A stretch of DNA of 64,000 bases from Fasciolopsis buskii (taxonomy: Eukaryota; Platyhelminthes; Trematoda; Plagiorchiida; Fasciolidae). The stretch spans positions 136,308 through 200,307 of the forward strand of contig LUCM01003451.1 of the NCBI GenBank assembly GCA_008360955.1, in the 5' to 3' direction. Numbering within the stretch: position 1 is the first letter of the stretch; every line of letters begins with the position of its first letter. Shown here piece after piece: positions 10,816-24,195 of this stretch. The notes under the pieces are model-generated. The model had not been told where the DNA came from. It saw only the letters and a program-made list of their open reading frames with translations, and did no database searches. Position numbers and translations under genes: made by a program.

Positions 10816-13800
10816 ATATACAATTTTCACGCCGGCATAGGTCTGAAGCATAATCACGGGTCCCGTTCACAGCATGTGCTGCTTAGATCCTACACCAACC
10901 CACTTGTGGTTCCACAACACAACAGACCATCGCGTTTGGCTAGAAAACAGGACATCGCAGTTCTATCCACAGGCCTTTCCTAACCCTCCACCCTTACTGG
11001 CGACCTTGGCCAAATATCTAAATGAAGAATTCAAAGCGCTCTGTATAATGCTGACTTGCGTAAACATAGCATCGCAGAACTTCACGTCTTCCGTGCTGCC
11101 AACATTCCACCTTCCACTAGCCCACTGCAGCTTACATTGGCGTCCAGATTTTTCCAAGCTCGCCTAAATCCACCGTGGACTTTGATAACCGTTTGGTCCT
11201 TCTTCATGACAGTCTGCTCATTGCGAAGGCGAGCTTTGTCGCTGAAGGTTTTGCTGAGCGTAAATGAACCTCAAACGCTGTTACTGCCATTTATCATCTA
11301 ATACACATTGTTGTAAGCTCCAAAAAGGTACCGATCTTTGACCACTTTAATGTCCATGGGCGAGGAGTTATACTGTAAAGACATGGGGGAAGATTACACT
11401 GACCGTTTGATCATCACACATTTGGGCTTTATCCCCAGCTTTTCTTTCCTAGTTTAACAGTTGCACAGCACCAGAGCATTCGCGCTACAATTTCCAAGAA
11501 CACCATTTGTACCACGATCATTGCCCATCGGGCATTAGGCCAAACTGTACTTCACCAAAATTGGTAGTCCGCAGAAAGGTTGTCCTCTATTTCACATCAC
11601 TCAACATCATAAAGTTCAAAATAGTTATACACTGAGTATCGTGGTCTGTCGCGGCTATGTTTATTTCTCTCCAGCATTCTGTTATTCCATATTCCTCAGA
11701 AAACGTGTTTCGTTTTTGCTGTCGTTTACTCGTGTGTTTTTCTTTTTACTGCAGTATATGTTGTTGCTCCCAGCTCAGTCCAAAATTTACCTCATCCACT
11801 CAGCGCGTAGCCGGCTGATTTTGATGCGAAAAACTATGCTCATGGCGTTTTCAAGTAGCCATGTTGCAAGCACGTCATAAAAATTTCCTTTTGCCAATAA
11901 ACCTCTACATTTATTTGCTCCGAATATTTTTCGCGCCGTAATTTGCTTCCAGTATTTACCAATTGTAGTGTTCTCTACTCTTCAAGCGAGTTATCCTGTC
12001 ACGGTTATTCGATTGTTCCATTCATGAGTACATTTGGTTGTGATATCGAGCAATCCCCTGAATGCCCCAAAACTACAAATATTATCGGTATTATCGTGGG
12101 AGGTTCCTGAAGCGCTTTACCGAGGTTTTCTTAAAGTCTGATGAATGAGGAATCTGAAACCAGAAAGTCCACACTGAACTTCACGCTGTTTCCTCAGCAG
12201 CCGAGAGGCGGTGAAGGAAACAACTTTCGTGTACCTTTACAGAAGAAAGAAGGCTGGAAAGGACGGCTATCGAAGGCTGGCAACAGGCTAAAGGATATGA
12301 CTAAAATGTTGACCAGCTCCCAAAATTTAGCGGCTGCAGACTTCTGGACAATGACTGCGCGATCCATGGTTATTAAGCACGGATTTTGTGAACTTGAAGC
12401 TTTTGGTGCAACCCGTTGCCAAAGTTTCCACATTCGGGACAGGACATGACACGTCACCGCATGATGTCAATGGCTCTAGCACGCATCTCCGTTATATGAA
12501 AAAGTGCCTGTTGTTTAGGTGTGTTATCTGCCTGAAGCAGTCAAAAGAACTTTGGTTGGACTGAGACGGCCTATAATAAATCGGCTGCTGAGGAGTTCAA
12601 CTAAAGGCTAGAGTATGCTGGTACCACGATGAAGGTACGGCATAATAGATACAAACCTCTCGAAAAGAGCTCCGACGATCCACTCATTTATATTACCATT
12701 TATCATTCTCCTAAGCCGTGGTCTTGCTGGCAGTTTCGAATAATTACGTATTAATTTCCCAAGCAAATCGGCCTTAGTTGATATTATCCCTTGATATCGA
12801 AGTATCCAGCAGATGTGCACTTGAAATCTGTACAGACCCACACGGTCCCTCTGAGGTTCCTATTCAGGGCAATGATAAACTAGACCTTTTTCTAGTTGCG
12901 TTTTCTTTAGTGACTGATGAAGCTCGCGATTTTCTTTCAGAATGCCATTCGTAATATGACCGGCGGCTTTTGGAAAAGAAACTTGCTGCTCCCAGAAGGT
13001 ATCCATTTTATAAACAGTCCACATCAAGTAACTAGCGCATCTTTGTTGTAAAAACCTTTTCCGATGGATTTCCTTCGGAACAACGTAACTCCTGAAATAG
13101 CAAGCAGCAAGATAGACTATTGACGATCTTTAGCGTTCCAACTGCGCATGGTTTGCTCGCCCACAACTCTCTCCCATTATTTCACCTAAATATTTCAGAT
13201 ACCGCCGCCAAAACTGTGTGGCAACCATCCCCGGCCAACGTGTTCCAAAGTAAAAATTTGCTATCATCCTCACCCAGAATTTCCATCAACTCTTCTTTAT
13301 AAGCAAATGACTCTGGTCCGTAGAAATCACCTTGTGTCTGATGAACACAAACGGTGCCCTCCAGATGAAATAAGTTCAACATCTTGGATTCATCCTTCCT
13401 CACTCTTCATCGATATCTCTGTCCGCTTCAGACAATTCAGATCTCATGCCATCTCCGAGAACATAGAGTCCTACGTGGTATCTTCTCTTCCCGCGATGAC
13501 CATTTCCATTTTCCATACCCGCTGGCCCGACCATTTCTTGTTTTCAAAAGGCACGCCCTCCTAGAGTGAAATATAATCCATGGTTTTCATGCTGAATTCA
13601 GTCAATCCCTAGTGCATCTATCTTTGTAGCATTATCATTATTTATATCTGCATCAGTTGGTCCCTGACCGTCCTACCAAATACCGGTTCATTCTCTTTAC
13701 TCATAGAGTAGACGATTCACACACTAGATTAGCCAGCATATCTATTTAAAAACAATATCTAAAAAAGAAAACCTGATTGCTACGCCATATACTTTGAACT

Positions 13801-14699
13801 GCACAATGCGTTCTAGTAACCTCCTTCATGGAGCTGCTCGTAAGATTGATCGCTTTTTAATCCGCAGCAGGCAGCTAGGCCACATCGCTGTAATCCTTTT
13901 TGCTCTCTCTTCTAGGCCGTAAATTTCTGCTTGGATAGAAACACTAACCCCATGCTCTGGCGATTATCCGATTCTGAAAAGACGATGTCCCCCTTACCCT
14001 ACCATGTTTGAATTCCTTCCTCCACGCCACGGTTAGACCGGCGTTACCACAATAGTTTGGGGCATGGTCTTACCCATCATTTTGGCCGGCGCACAACTGA
14101 CGGGCAGCTCGGCTGCAGCGGGGTGAGGGTGCAGCCATGTTGGCGGATTACACCTCCTGCTTTCACTCTCAAACGGTTTTTAGGTTGGGTGGCCAGCACT
14201 CGGTCAGCCCCACCCATTAGCACTGTTGTGGTAAGCGGCACTCTAGCTCTTACGTTCACGTGCACCATTTTGTACTGGCTCGCTCTTGCTCCTTCCAAAA
14301 ATTTTTCTGCCAAAACCATTCAGAACGGACTTATGAGTGTACAGCATTTTTATCAGCATCTGATATAAACTGACGTTCACAATGCATCTTGACATCCGGA
14401 AACAGCTGAAGACCGTCGTTTTTCATCAACCTCTATTTTAATCTGCGAAATTTTGCAATAGACCGGTGCTCCTAACAATTGTTTTTCAAAAGAGTCCGCC
14501 AGTCATTGCCTCATTTGATTCCAATTCTCCTTCTTTTCCAACTTCACCTTCATCTCTAGACCAAGGTGAAATTCATGGAATCGAAGTTGTTCAAAGCACA
14601 CCCCATGGATTAGTCTTAACATTACACTAATCTCATCCCCTCTTGCCGCTCTCCGTGCTCAACGAAATTTGAGATTTTTCGATTTTTATGCTGCCTCGT
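10816..14699. other. Anonymous sequence
   Basis: About 3.9 kb with only short, shadow-like frames. I checked both strands for reverse transcriptase, integrase, gag zinc knuckles and host protein signatures and found none convincing. A string of short minus-strand frames between about 12200 and 13400 is mildly protein-like but matches nothing I can name. Confidence 0.5.
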
Positions 14700-15100
14700 C
14701 TGATATCCGGTCTGGTTTTGCCACAGCTCCATCCCGTTATCACATCCATATTGATCTCCGCCTTCAAAATATAATCTTGATTTTTGAGGACCCCGGCCAA
14801 CAGGCGGCGACAGCCAATGCCCGCCAGCCCTATTACGCGCCCGCGATACGCACCCTTGATGCATTGAAACACAGTATTACTCGCAGTGCAGAACTGGTAA
14901 TCAGTCAAAAAATCTTTGCGAACCATTATCTAGCTTTAACTTAAAACTCAAAACTTCGTGCTCGGGAAATCACATTGCCTGTTGGGATCTTGTGAGCAAA
15001 AACACATTGCATTGTATGTTTGGTTTCTGTTTTCCGTGTCTGCACTGTGCCTTCTTTGCCCAATTTTGACCTTGCCTTGCGCATGACTCTAGTAGGTCGC
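14700..15100. repeat. Repeat family X, copy 2
   Basis: Diverged copy of 10397-10815 in the same direction, with many substitutions and small indels. It is followed almost directly by a third, partial copy, giving a local tandem pair. Confidence 0.7.
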
Positions 15101-15124
15101 TAAATATGCACAAACTGAATAACA

Positions 15125-15445
15125 AACCAAGTGTTGCGCCAGCGACACGCACATTTATTGCATTTAAGCATGAAGTGATTTGCACTGCGTTGCTCACGAT
15201 CAATTCCAGAGAACCCTGTAAAATCTTGCAAAATAATTTGCGCAATTTCGAATTTTGTCTCACATACTTGTACGCTGCATTTTGCTTTGCAGATTCTCAT
15301 CGTGCCCACCAAGTAATTCAACGTAGCTTATATCCCCATACACATTCTGATTTCCGTTATTCACGTTTCCTCTGCATCACCCATGAAAATATTGATCTTG
15401 CCTTTCGCACGTCTCTCGCAAAACCAGAAATATACAAGATAATTT
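15125..15445. repeat. Repeat family X, copy 3 (partial, most diverged)
   Basis: It begins in the middle of the unit. The block GCGACACGCACATTTATTGC here corresponds to the GATACGCACCCTTGATGC block of copy 2 about 297 bases upstream. The end of the unit (TTGCCTTTCGCACGTCTCTC, then GAAATATACA) also matches the end of copy 1. The long frames across it on both strands (15106-15492 plus, 14970-15263 minus) are not conserved among copies. Confidence 0.55.
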
Positions 15446-16249
15446 ATCTGTCAACAGCCAGAAGAAAAATGCAAATGGCAGAAATTACTTAAGAGAATTA
15501 ATGTTCTATACAACTATCCGGAAAACAGATTTTTAAAAACGTTTACCAGCAAAACCCTAATTCATGCGCAAATCTGGCATCAAGGTAGCAGCTAGACAGG
15601 GTCGTCATTAACGACGATTGCCAATCCCCATTTAATAAGAGTGGAATGCAAGAGAAAGTGTAGTCTTCAAAAGCTGAGTTAGCTGGAATAGAACCGCGCA
15701 CCCGAACTCACTAGGGGCGGAAAACAAAGTGCCCCAAGCAGTGCAAGACTGCTCATTAGGATTAATCGTTCTACTGCAATGCCCTCTTGATAAATGGCGA
15801 GCATCATTAAGCTGGCGCAACAGATAGGTTCGCTCGTTGCAAAAGATGTTTGCCTATTTTCAAGCCGACCTGTATTGATGACCTGTTCCATAGCTTTCCT
15901 CAGGCCTTGGGTATTTTGCTACTTGGGATGGATTTTCCACCACTGCCTTAATGGTTGTTTCTTTTAACCGCCTGACGAATACTATCTCTGGTGACACCTC
16001 CATTTAAACTGGGGGTCCAAGCCCAACCCGGAACTCGGGGAGTTCCGTCGGCTTACAAAGTCTGGTGCTGGATTCTTTAGATTCAGTTGTCCCGGCTGCA
16101 AAAGCGTCCTGGCTAACCACCGACCGAACACTGTTTCTAGTGTCGAAGCTCTTTGCTACCACTTTGCGCATCACGTTGGCCGCTGTTTTGCCGTTTTCCC
16201 AATTTTATGCATATTTCTGCGATAATCGGGGCTGCAGGTTTGCAACTTG
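15446..16249. other. Anonymous sequence
   Basis: No gene or repeat recognised. It may contain the eroded 3' end of the gypsy relic that starts just above 16250, but no long terminal repeat could be identified. Confidence 0.45.
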
Positions 16250-18400
16250 TATCATCATGACCGTTCCTAGTTGCCCTTTGTCTTGTGCCAATGCAAAGAA
16301 CCTGTTTGGTAGATGCATATATCGCGGATTGGTATGCCACTAGGCCGAGCAAGACCACTCAATTTCATTTGCTTTTAGCACACTCTTTGGCAAGCAATCC
16401 AAAATTTGATTGGTTATCTTTTTCTAGCCTTTACACTGGGAGTAAAATGGAGTGGCGGGCATTAATTGGGTTTGATATATTTGGCATAACTCAGCGACGA
16501 GTGCATTCCAAAAGCGTGGTCCAGTCCAATTGCAACTGTTAGGGTGTCTAAATATTTGTTATTCAGTGATCAGTGATGTTAACCGCAGACACCGATGGAA
16601 ATTCTAGCGCTTTAAACCACTTAGTGAAATACTCCACTAACACCAATGGATACCGGTTGCCTACAGTGGTTTCTGACAGGAACCCTACAACAGCCGTATC
16701 CGCCAGTTGACTAAGACATCTGGATAACATGGTGTATAAAAGTGCCCGATTGCATTGGGCTGAGATTTTCTTCGAAAACGATCTGCACAACCGTTGCAGA
16801 AGCTGAAAAGTTTTGCTTGGCTGTTTTTGCCGCCAATTACAGCATGCTATTGCACGGCACATTTTCCGCTGGCGCCGGTGATGTTTTCTAGCGGACCGAT
16901 TATCGAACCGTTGTTACACTTTATTGAGAGACGACGAGGCGTGAGTCAAAGTGTTTCCCAAATCTGCGGTATAACAGGCTCCGTTCTATGCTTAAATTTC
17001 ACCAGGCGGCCCGCAAGCACACACTGTTCAGCTGCTGCTTACTATTCCCATTCGCGAGTTTCTGGTATTTTGTCTTAATGTGGTCTCAGATAAACTTCGT
17101 TTCCGGATTGAGTGCCCAAATGACTGACGGACACTGCCTTTTTTCTCTCACCAACGCTGCAATTGCCTGACAGAAAGAGCGGCTTCCTTGATTCTAATGT
17201 CGCAAGCATAAAGCCTCCGCGTTTACATGCTTCCGACCTGCGATAAAAAGACATGCACAGCGAAAGTCCTGCGAGCACTCTCGACAATTAGCTGCCTGTT
17301 ACTCGGGGTAGCTGAAGTTTTGCAGCAAATTCAGAGCTTGTTAAACCTTTCGTATAGGAAACCGCCAACGTAGCCAGAAGTGTCGGAGTGCTTTACTTGG
17401 AAAACCAAGGTGATTAAATCTCTTCCAGGGGTACGGTAGTTCCCATTCCACTTATTATAGCAGGGGCTTGCACATGCGATGACGCACCAGTCCTGGCTAG
17501 GGAAGTTCTGCTCCAATGCCCAAATTTCTGGCACCTGTGTCCAAAATCAACAGCCCCACCGTTTAATTGATATTGGTGATCCTCAGAATAATACCTCTGT
17601 TAGGCGATTTCGTAGCTCCTCAGTTGCCTTTTGGCACTGCGCCGACCGGGCAAACTTTCGATCTTTTTCCTTGTGAGGATGATTAGGGTTTGCCGCGTTG
17701 GCGTGGTAATGCGAGCTCCGCGGAAATCAGAGCGCCATCCAGAGGGAACTACTTGTTTTTTATACTTAGACCTAGGCCGATCTCTAACTGTTTTCCTTTT
17801 TTCCGGATTACTTCAATACTGACGTTAACTCACGGAGTGGTCAAAAAGTTTGCCTATTTTTAGGGCTTTGATCACTCTTCCGGTTTCGATGGGAGGCCGT
17901 CGTCTTCGAGCAAATTCATAACCGCATTTAGATTTTCTAAAGTTTTGCATAGAGTGGAGCCTTGCGCAATAAAGGTGTCAAACTAAACAGGCTACTTTTG
18001 CAGTGCTAGATCCTTCAGCTTTGTGTTCAGGTTGTTACGAATTCCTCGGAGACCCCAATTGCATTGCCTGGATGAAAATGCCCCCGAACGGAATGTGAAA
18101 ACCGCCTTCTCCCTTTGACTTCAGCTTATCGATAATCGGATACAAGGCCCAGCTTGACAAAATAATTAATCTCAAGGTTCCTGTACTGTGTCCTCTACGC
18201 CAGAAGGAGGAAAAGTGTTTTCCATGTATACCTGATTAGGTCGACTGTGGTCACTGCATATCCTGAGCGCTCTGAATTTCTCCTACTCAAATACAGTTTA
18301 TGTAACCCAAAACGAGTGCGACGGTGTCATCACCTCAGTTCTATCCCATAATGAACTGGTGTCACACGGGTTTTCGTTTAGTGAGGATGGATCCGGGACT
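16250..18400 (-). mobile_element. Ty3/gypsy-type LTR retrotransposon relic: RT, RNase H, integrase (dead)
   Basis: Reading the minus strand from 18400 downward, pieces of a gypsy pol appear in the right order but in changing frames. Reverse transcriptase remnants lie near 18000-17870 (TLENLNAVMNLLEDDGLPS, the segment after the catalytic aspartates). A connection segment follows near 17620 (CQKATEELRNRLTE). RNase H is at 17580-17331 (ILDTGARNLGIGAELP, then VIACAS and GRDLITLVFQVKH). The integrase core is at 16860-16560 (VGNRYPLVLVEYFTKW), and its continuation at about 16500-16290 ends in LVAYQSAIYAST. Many stops and frameshifts make it non-functional. No LTRs, primer-binding site or gag were found. 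The identification rests on motif order, which random frames would not give. Confidence 0.82.
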
Positions 18401-21400
18401 CTGATGCAATATTGGGTAACAATCCGCCGAATTCACTAGACCGTTGACCGCAAGGTTCTTTGTCCTGTGCAACTTCCGGAGACAAGGGGCTACAATGCAG
18501 TGAAACTAGTCATTCATGGTGTAGACCATCTTCCCTCGAAAGGTTCCTTGGTCTGGGCTTTGTTAATATATTTATGTCTGAAAGGAAAAATGAAAGGACT
18601 CCGCCACAGGCAAAGAACCACTTCCAAATTTGCCTCGCAACACATATGATCATACACTGAGGAAGCATGTGTCAGCCGCATTCGGTCAACCCTTACAGTG
18701 GCATCAACCAGATCACATATTTCCAGGCGTTTGCCACGAGGTACTGTTGCATCAACCCACTCACCAATCTCATCGATTTCACTAACCATTACGAGACGTG
18801 CTTTAGTATTACAGAGGGCGAAGTGCTCGTGTCAGCTAGGAAGGTCACTTTCTTTCTTTAATGCATTTACTTTGCAGCCACTGGTTCCTGTGAGGGCACT
18901 CTTCAGGACCCTGGTATCTAGCGGATGAGTTTACCCCCAAGGTTTATATCTTTAACAGCACAGCATAAGTGCAAAGAATTAGCGGTCTTCGGTGTATTCA
19001 GAAGACCGGTTGATCCTGGAGTTTTAAGGCAAGAAAGTTACCTTCCTTGAACGTAACGGCATTCCTTTCCGTTGCGGTAGATTAAGATATTATCCGGTTG
19101 CGATTAAACTGTTGATTGCATCACAGGGACTAGGTTGCACCGACACAAATCACACGCACGTAAACATCATCCCGGAGGAGGGCCGAGTGGCTGGAGTAGT
19201 TACAAAGCAAAGACTATCAAGGTTCGTCAGAAGCAAAACATCACGGATCCCATGTGCCATAAAACAACCTCAGTCGACCAAGAAGGCGATCGACAGAATG
19301 GTGTCTAAAGGCAATCGACTTTTCCCAAACTATCGACGGTGATAAAGAAGCATGGACCTGCCAACATGAATGCCAAAGATGGAGCGGTACCATATATGAT
19401 ACTGGAAGTAGAGGATATTGGTTATATATTAGACCGTTTGGGTAATAAGTTGCAAAATTAATGCTGCCAGAATGTGTTGCACAACGTACTTAGAAGTAAA
19501 TTTGGAAAACGTTGAGGAACTGTCTCTGTCATTTGCGAATTCGGTAGGCCACGGCGGGTCATTTTGAAACGTAATAAGATTTGTAAAGCTAGCAGAACGT
19601 AAAAGTAAATTTTTGGGGAGGCTGAGCTGTGAGTCCTTGACTGAATCTACCCGGAACAGGACTGTTGCTTCCGGTCACTATGCCATGTCCTGTTACAATT
19701 GTTTGCGCAACCTCGAAAGATTATATGGACACAATTAGTGCATCTGTAGATATTACTCTCGAGGTGCGTGTGTAACTTCTACACCCAATGAAAGCTGCGA
19801 TTATCTCTACTTGGATTGCAATCACACTTAAATGAGTGCATGCGTGTTTGTGATCCTATCTCACTAGTGTCACATGAATATATACAAAAGTACGTCTATA
19901 TTTGCAAATACATATATATATGTTTGCTGGCAGTTATGCTTATATTCATGGTTCACGTACGCTTATGCTTGCGTACCAGTGCACATAATTATAAGAAAAC
20001 AGGTTTCTTCCTGCCTTCTTTTCCACATTAGTCATAACAAGCATGCCAGTTTTCGACGCAACATAGTCAGTTAAGTAAGACATTTTGATGCTAGAAATAG
20101 ACAGCCGACAAATAAAACAGCGACGGTAATTGAGTTAGAAGTGAACCGATCTATCATCTTTTACACATCCGGTGACGTCAGAGAATTTGCGTCGGCATAT
20201 ATTTTATTGTTTTCACTAGATCACTCTCCACGTGCACATGTTTCAAGCAGGTAAGCGGATTAGACCGAGGGGTCTTCCATGCTGTTTTCAAGCGAGCTAT
20301 GAGTAGTTGTTTTGATGGATCCAGATTGTTTGAGCTGTGAATATGGTCTAATTTTGGCATTCTTCACTGGCATTTCTGCAACCTTTTGCCAGAATAAAAG
20401 CACTGCCTACGTTTTACCACAGTCGACATGGTTACCATAATAACCAGCTCACGACGTAAATGGTCTCCATCCATCGGAATAATTACTCATCATCATATGA
20501 TTAGAAACAGCATGTAATTCCAAGAAATCAGGCCATCTGCTTGCAACATTGCTGCGTGGCATGACTTTTATGGACTCGCATCATCAATCCTGACACAGAA
20601 TACACATTACCTACGTCGGAAGATCATTCCAAATTTTACTCATTCGCTCTCACTTTTTCATCTAGAAATTAACCTACTTCGGCACCTGAGAACGCGTCTT
20701 TCATTCAAGCATACCGAAATAAAACTTGCCTGCTGCCGATTTACCTGATTTTTACAGTCGGGAATTCTAAAATGTAAGTGCTCGACCTACATTTGGCAGA
20801 CTTTTACCCACATAATCATAATTGCATAAGTAGCGTTGAGACGTGCGCATCGGTTCATGAACCCGTGGATTTTTTAAACATCAACTCTATCCCTGGTGTT
20901 TTTGCATAGTGGCTGCTGTGCAAATAGTGGCAGTGACATGGTACCTGCTTTAATAAAAATTCTCGTTCGGCTAAGAAACTGGGATGACAGGAATAAATCC
21001 GTTCGATCATCGCACTGTGTCCGGCCGTGCGCTGGAGGATTGACAAGCTCCAGCAGCCCAGCTAAGAGCGTCAAATTCTGCGGAACGTCCGCATAGCTAG
21101 TGTAACTGAAGATCAAAAATAAGTAGAAAAATAATTTGTTTTTCTCTAAACTGTAGATGATAAATTATATGGTTTTTTTCTGATGCCCGTCAATCAAAAG
21201 TGGTATATTTGTCTTCAGTGGTATTAGGCAAAATTTGTTATTATGTTATAATTTTTGTCTCAGATAAACTTTATTTTTAAAGCTGTATTCGGCACATTGC
21301 ACTACGGATTTCAGGGTGAAAAATCAGGTGAGCAGGGGAAACCCGGGAATCAATAACAACCAGAGAGTCGAGAGGAATCAGCTGCAGTCATGGAACCATG

Positions 21401-23951
21401 AGTAAAAAAAATACCTCTATCCACTTTTACTGAAATGCATGTAAGCTAGATTGTTTCTAAAAACAAGCCCTGTTGTTTTCCTTAGACCGTCTACGGCGGC
21501 GCCATGCTCAATTACAAAGGGCTGGAGAAAATCGTGAGTAGGCGTAAAAAGTGGATTTCTAGCTTAATGAAGCAAGTGCTCCTAGAATTACCCAGACTTT
21601 TTACATGCCGAAGCAGCCTCATGTGTTCCAATTAGATTCCTTTTAGTATGACCAACTCATAAAGGTGGCGTAGTCTACATCTGGCTCATGTTCGCCCGGG
21701 TTTTTATTAAGAACCGCTCATCTTCCGGTGGAGTATGGACAAAGAGGCGCCCACAGCGGCATGTTCAGAACAAATAACAGCTGAGGGACGATTGTTAGTT
21801 TATTGGCAGTACCTCTTCGTGTTAGGGAGGTGTCGCGTTGGAATTCATAAACTAAAGATCAATTTCTTGTCTTAAGTGGATTCTAATTTTGTTCTTCCAT
21901 TTGTGCCTTCTATTTCTTCTGTTTTTTGGGAGTAATCTTTGCCGCCGCCAGCTATACAGACCGACCAGAGACGCAAAACTCGCCGAATTCCTCACCCCCA
22001 CCTGACATATGCTGATTGTCCCTCGAGATTTCAGCACCCAGAATGTTGTTTACTTTTTGCTGGGTATAATTTGCAAACCGCTGCTCGTTTTCTCTGTTCC
22101 GTATGTTGGATGTCGGTCCGCAGCTGTGGTGCACTATTTGTCAATCAGGTGCTAAAATTAAGTCTGCCTTGTAGCCGTCTGGTCCGACCGCGATTTCAGG
22201 TGGCATATTTGACCTTTCTTGAAGGTTTGACGTAGCGCCAGCTGCGCCAGACGTAGAGGCACTGTAGAGAAACTTTGACCATCCGCAGCGACAGTGCATC
22301 ACCAACGACTTTCCTTTAGATACAAGTAAGTGCATAATAATCCGCCATGTAGACGCGTACGAAACAGATCTATTGGAAAGAACTACATGTAAAAGGTATC
22401 TTGAGTCGATGGTGATAACCACTCACAAACAGAATATTGCAAAGTGCTGGCTCGAAAGCTTCTGCCTAAGGTGAATGAACTCACTCCTCATCTGGGTTTG
22501 TTTGCTCTTGACTAGTTATCGAGGGTAAATATATGGGCTTGGCTGACAATCCCGAGAGGCAAAAATATATAATTGGGAGAGTTCAAATAAGGGAACAAAT
22601 ATAGCGAGTAATTTAGGGAATTCAGCCTACCGCGGCGGGTTCTGTGCTTTTAACCTGGATAGTATGGAGTATGGAGAGCCAATAGAAGATCCAAAGCTAC
22701 CAGGAGGTGTACTATGAATGCAGGGAAATCTTAGCCGACTACTTCGCTCCAGGTTCTACATCCGCGTAGTATTGTCACTCCCCCAAGCTCGAGAGAATGC
22801 TTCCAAGGCTGAAGGCAAAGGCGCGATTTATTACGTGGAAGCATGTCTCCCGCTGTGCTCATTACCCGGGACAGTCGTGCAAGCAGGAAGCAAAGGACAG
22901 TTTGGAAGGCCAATACACCAGCACGATGCTGAGCGGTGTCCCGGTGCCCTAATCAACGCCTTGCTGAAAACATCCGAATCTGTGCTGCACTGTTTGGTGC
23001 GAGGGGATGACCCGATTCCAGGAACTACTTCGATAAACTAACGGTAAGGTGTTTGCAAACTAAAGGCTTCTTGATAATTTCTGTTTTTTGTGTGCAAGTA
23101 CACAACTGCTCCTTTACGTGGCAATGATTTGCTTGTCAAATTACAAGCGTTCACCTTATGAATATCCATATTTACTATCTTTGGCCTTCTGCCGCCGACG
23201 GCGGATGTCAGCCAGTAGAAAATGGCACCGGTGTAGACGGGAGCCAGCACTGTACTCATCCGGAAATATGTGCTCGGGAGGTACGGCTGCAGTCTTCCTC
23301 AAGATAGTCCAAAATTACATATCCACTGCAGTTGTGATGCAGATTGTTGGAACTTTAATAACTGTCTCAAGGACCAGGTAACAAGAGATCGGTGGCAGTA
23401 GCGAAAGAGATTTCGCCTGCACTATAAAAGGGGAAGTGAAGAAAAAGATGGGGAAAACCAAGCAAACCGCAATGGTAGCAGCGGCTAAAGCTGAACACCT
23501 CCATATATTTCCTCAGTTACGCATTAAAGGAAGCCGCAAACAGCGAATAATATAATAACTCTGGGTGCAAAATGTGGAAGGAATAAAACACTTATATGTC
23601 GGACATCACACTCTGATGAAGGAGTGGAAGCACGTACACGGGATAGGGCCTTAAAATTATGCAATAAAGGACAGACCAGAACTGCCTGAAAAATCTGCAA
23701 AGGAACACTCATGTAAACAAACTAAAGAGGAAGGAAATAGAATCCAAAAGAGAAAAGAACAAAAAAAGAAGGACAAACCATAAAGAGAAAGCTGATGAAA
23801 TTGAGGGAAGAGATAAGGATAAGGTAGAAGGTCGACTATTGCATTTGGTTCAGATGTAAGCACACAGCAGTATCGTTCCTTTGGCGTAAATTGATTGACT
23901 TCGACGTCCTTTTATCTACAACCTGTCCCAATGTTTAATATAAATTTTTCA
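18401..23951. other. Anonymous sequence
   Basis: About 5.5 kb with only short frames on both strands, none resembling a known protein family. A small A/T-rich patch (TA-repeats near 19900-19925) is the only simple-sequence feature. I see no RNA gene. Confidence 0.5.
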
Positions 23952-24195
23952 CATTTGTTTGATTGCGTTTGTTTTGTTGCACATGCGATATGTAACATGC
24001 TGCCCGTCCTACACTTTTCGGATGCCCCACATTCGAATCGATCCAGCTACTCAGCACCTGCAGTGGCTTTGAATCTCATATAATTGTTCTATCGTCGCTA
24101 CGTGGGCTCAAAGGTATACACGATGCAACTCTCCCATCCAGTTGTTGGATCGGATCTTTTCTATTCCGTCCACTGATTGGCTGCGTCTACTGCGG
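23952..24195 (+). repeat. Repeat family Y, copy 1
   Basis: About 245 bases matching 36522-36765 in the same orientation. Shared blocks include GATTGCGTTTG near the start, CAGCACCTGCAGTGGCTTTG in the middle and TAATTGTTCTATCGT just after. Overall similarity is roughly four in five bases by eye. No protein is encoded in a shared frame. Confidence 0.72.

Noticed and set aside
12194..13403. A series of protein-like minus frames, considered as a BEL/Pao or other pol relic
   Set aside because: I could not find any RT, RNase H or integrase motif in order, unlike the convincing relics elsewhere.
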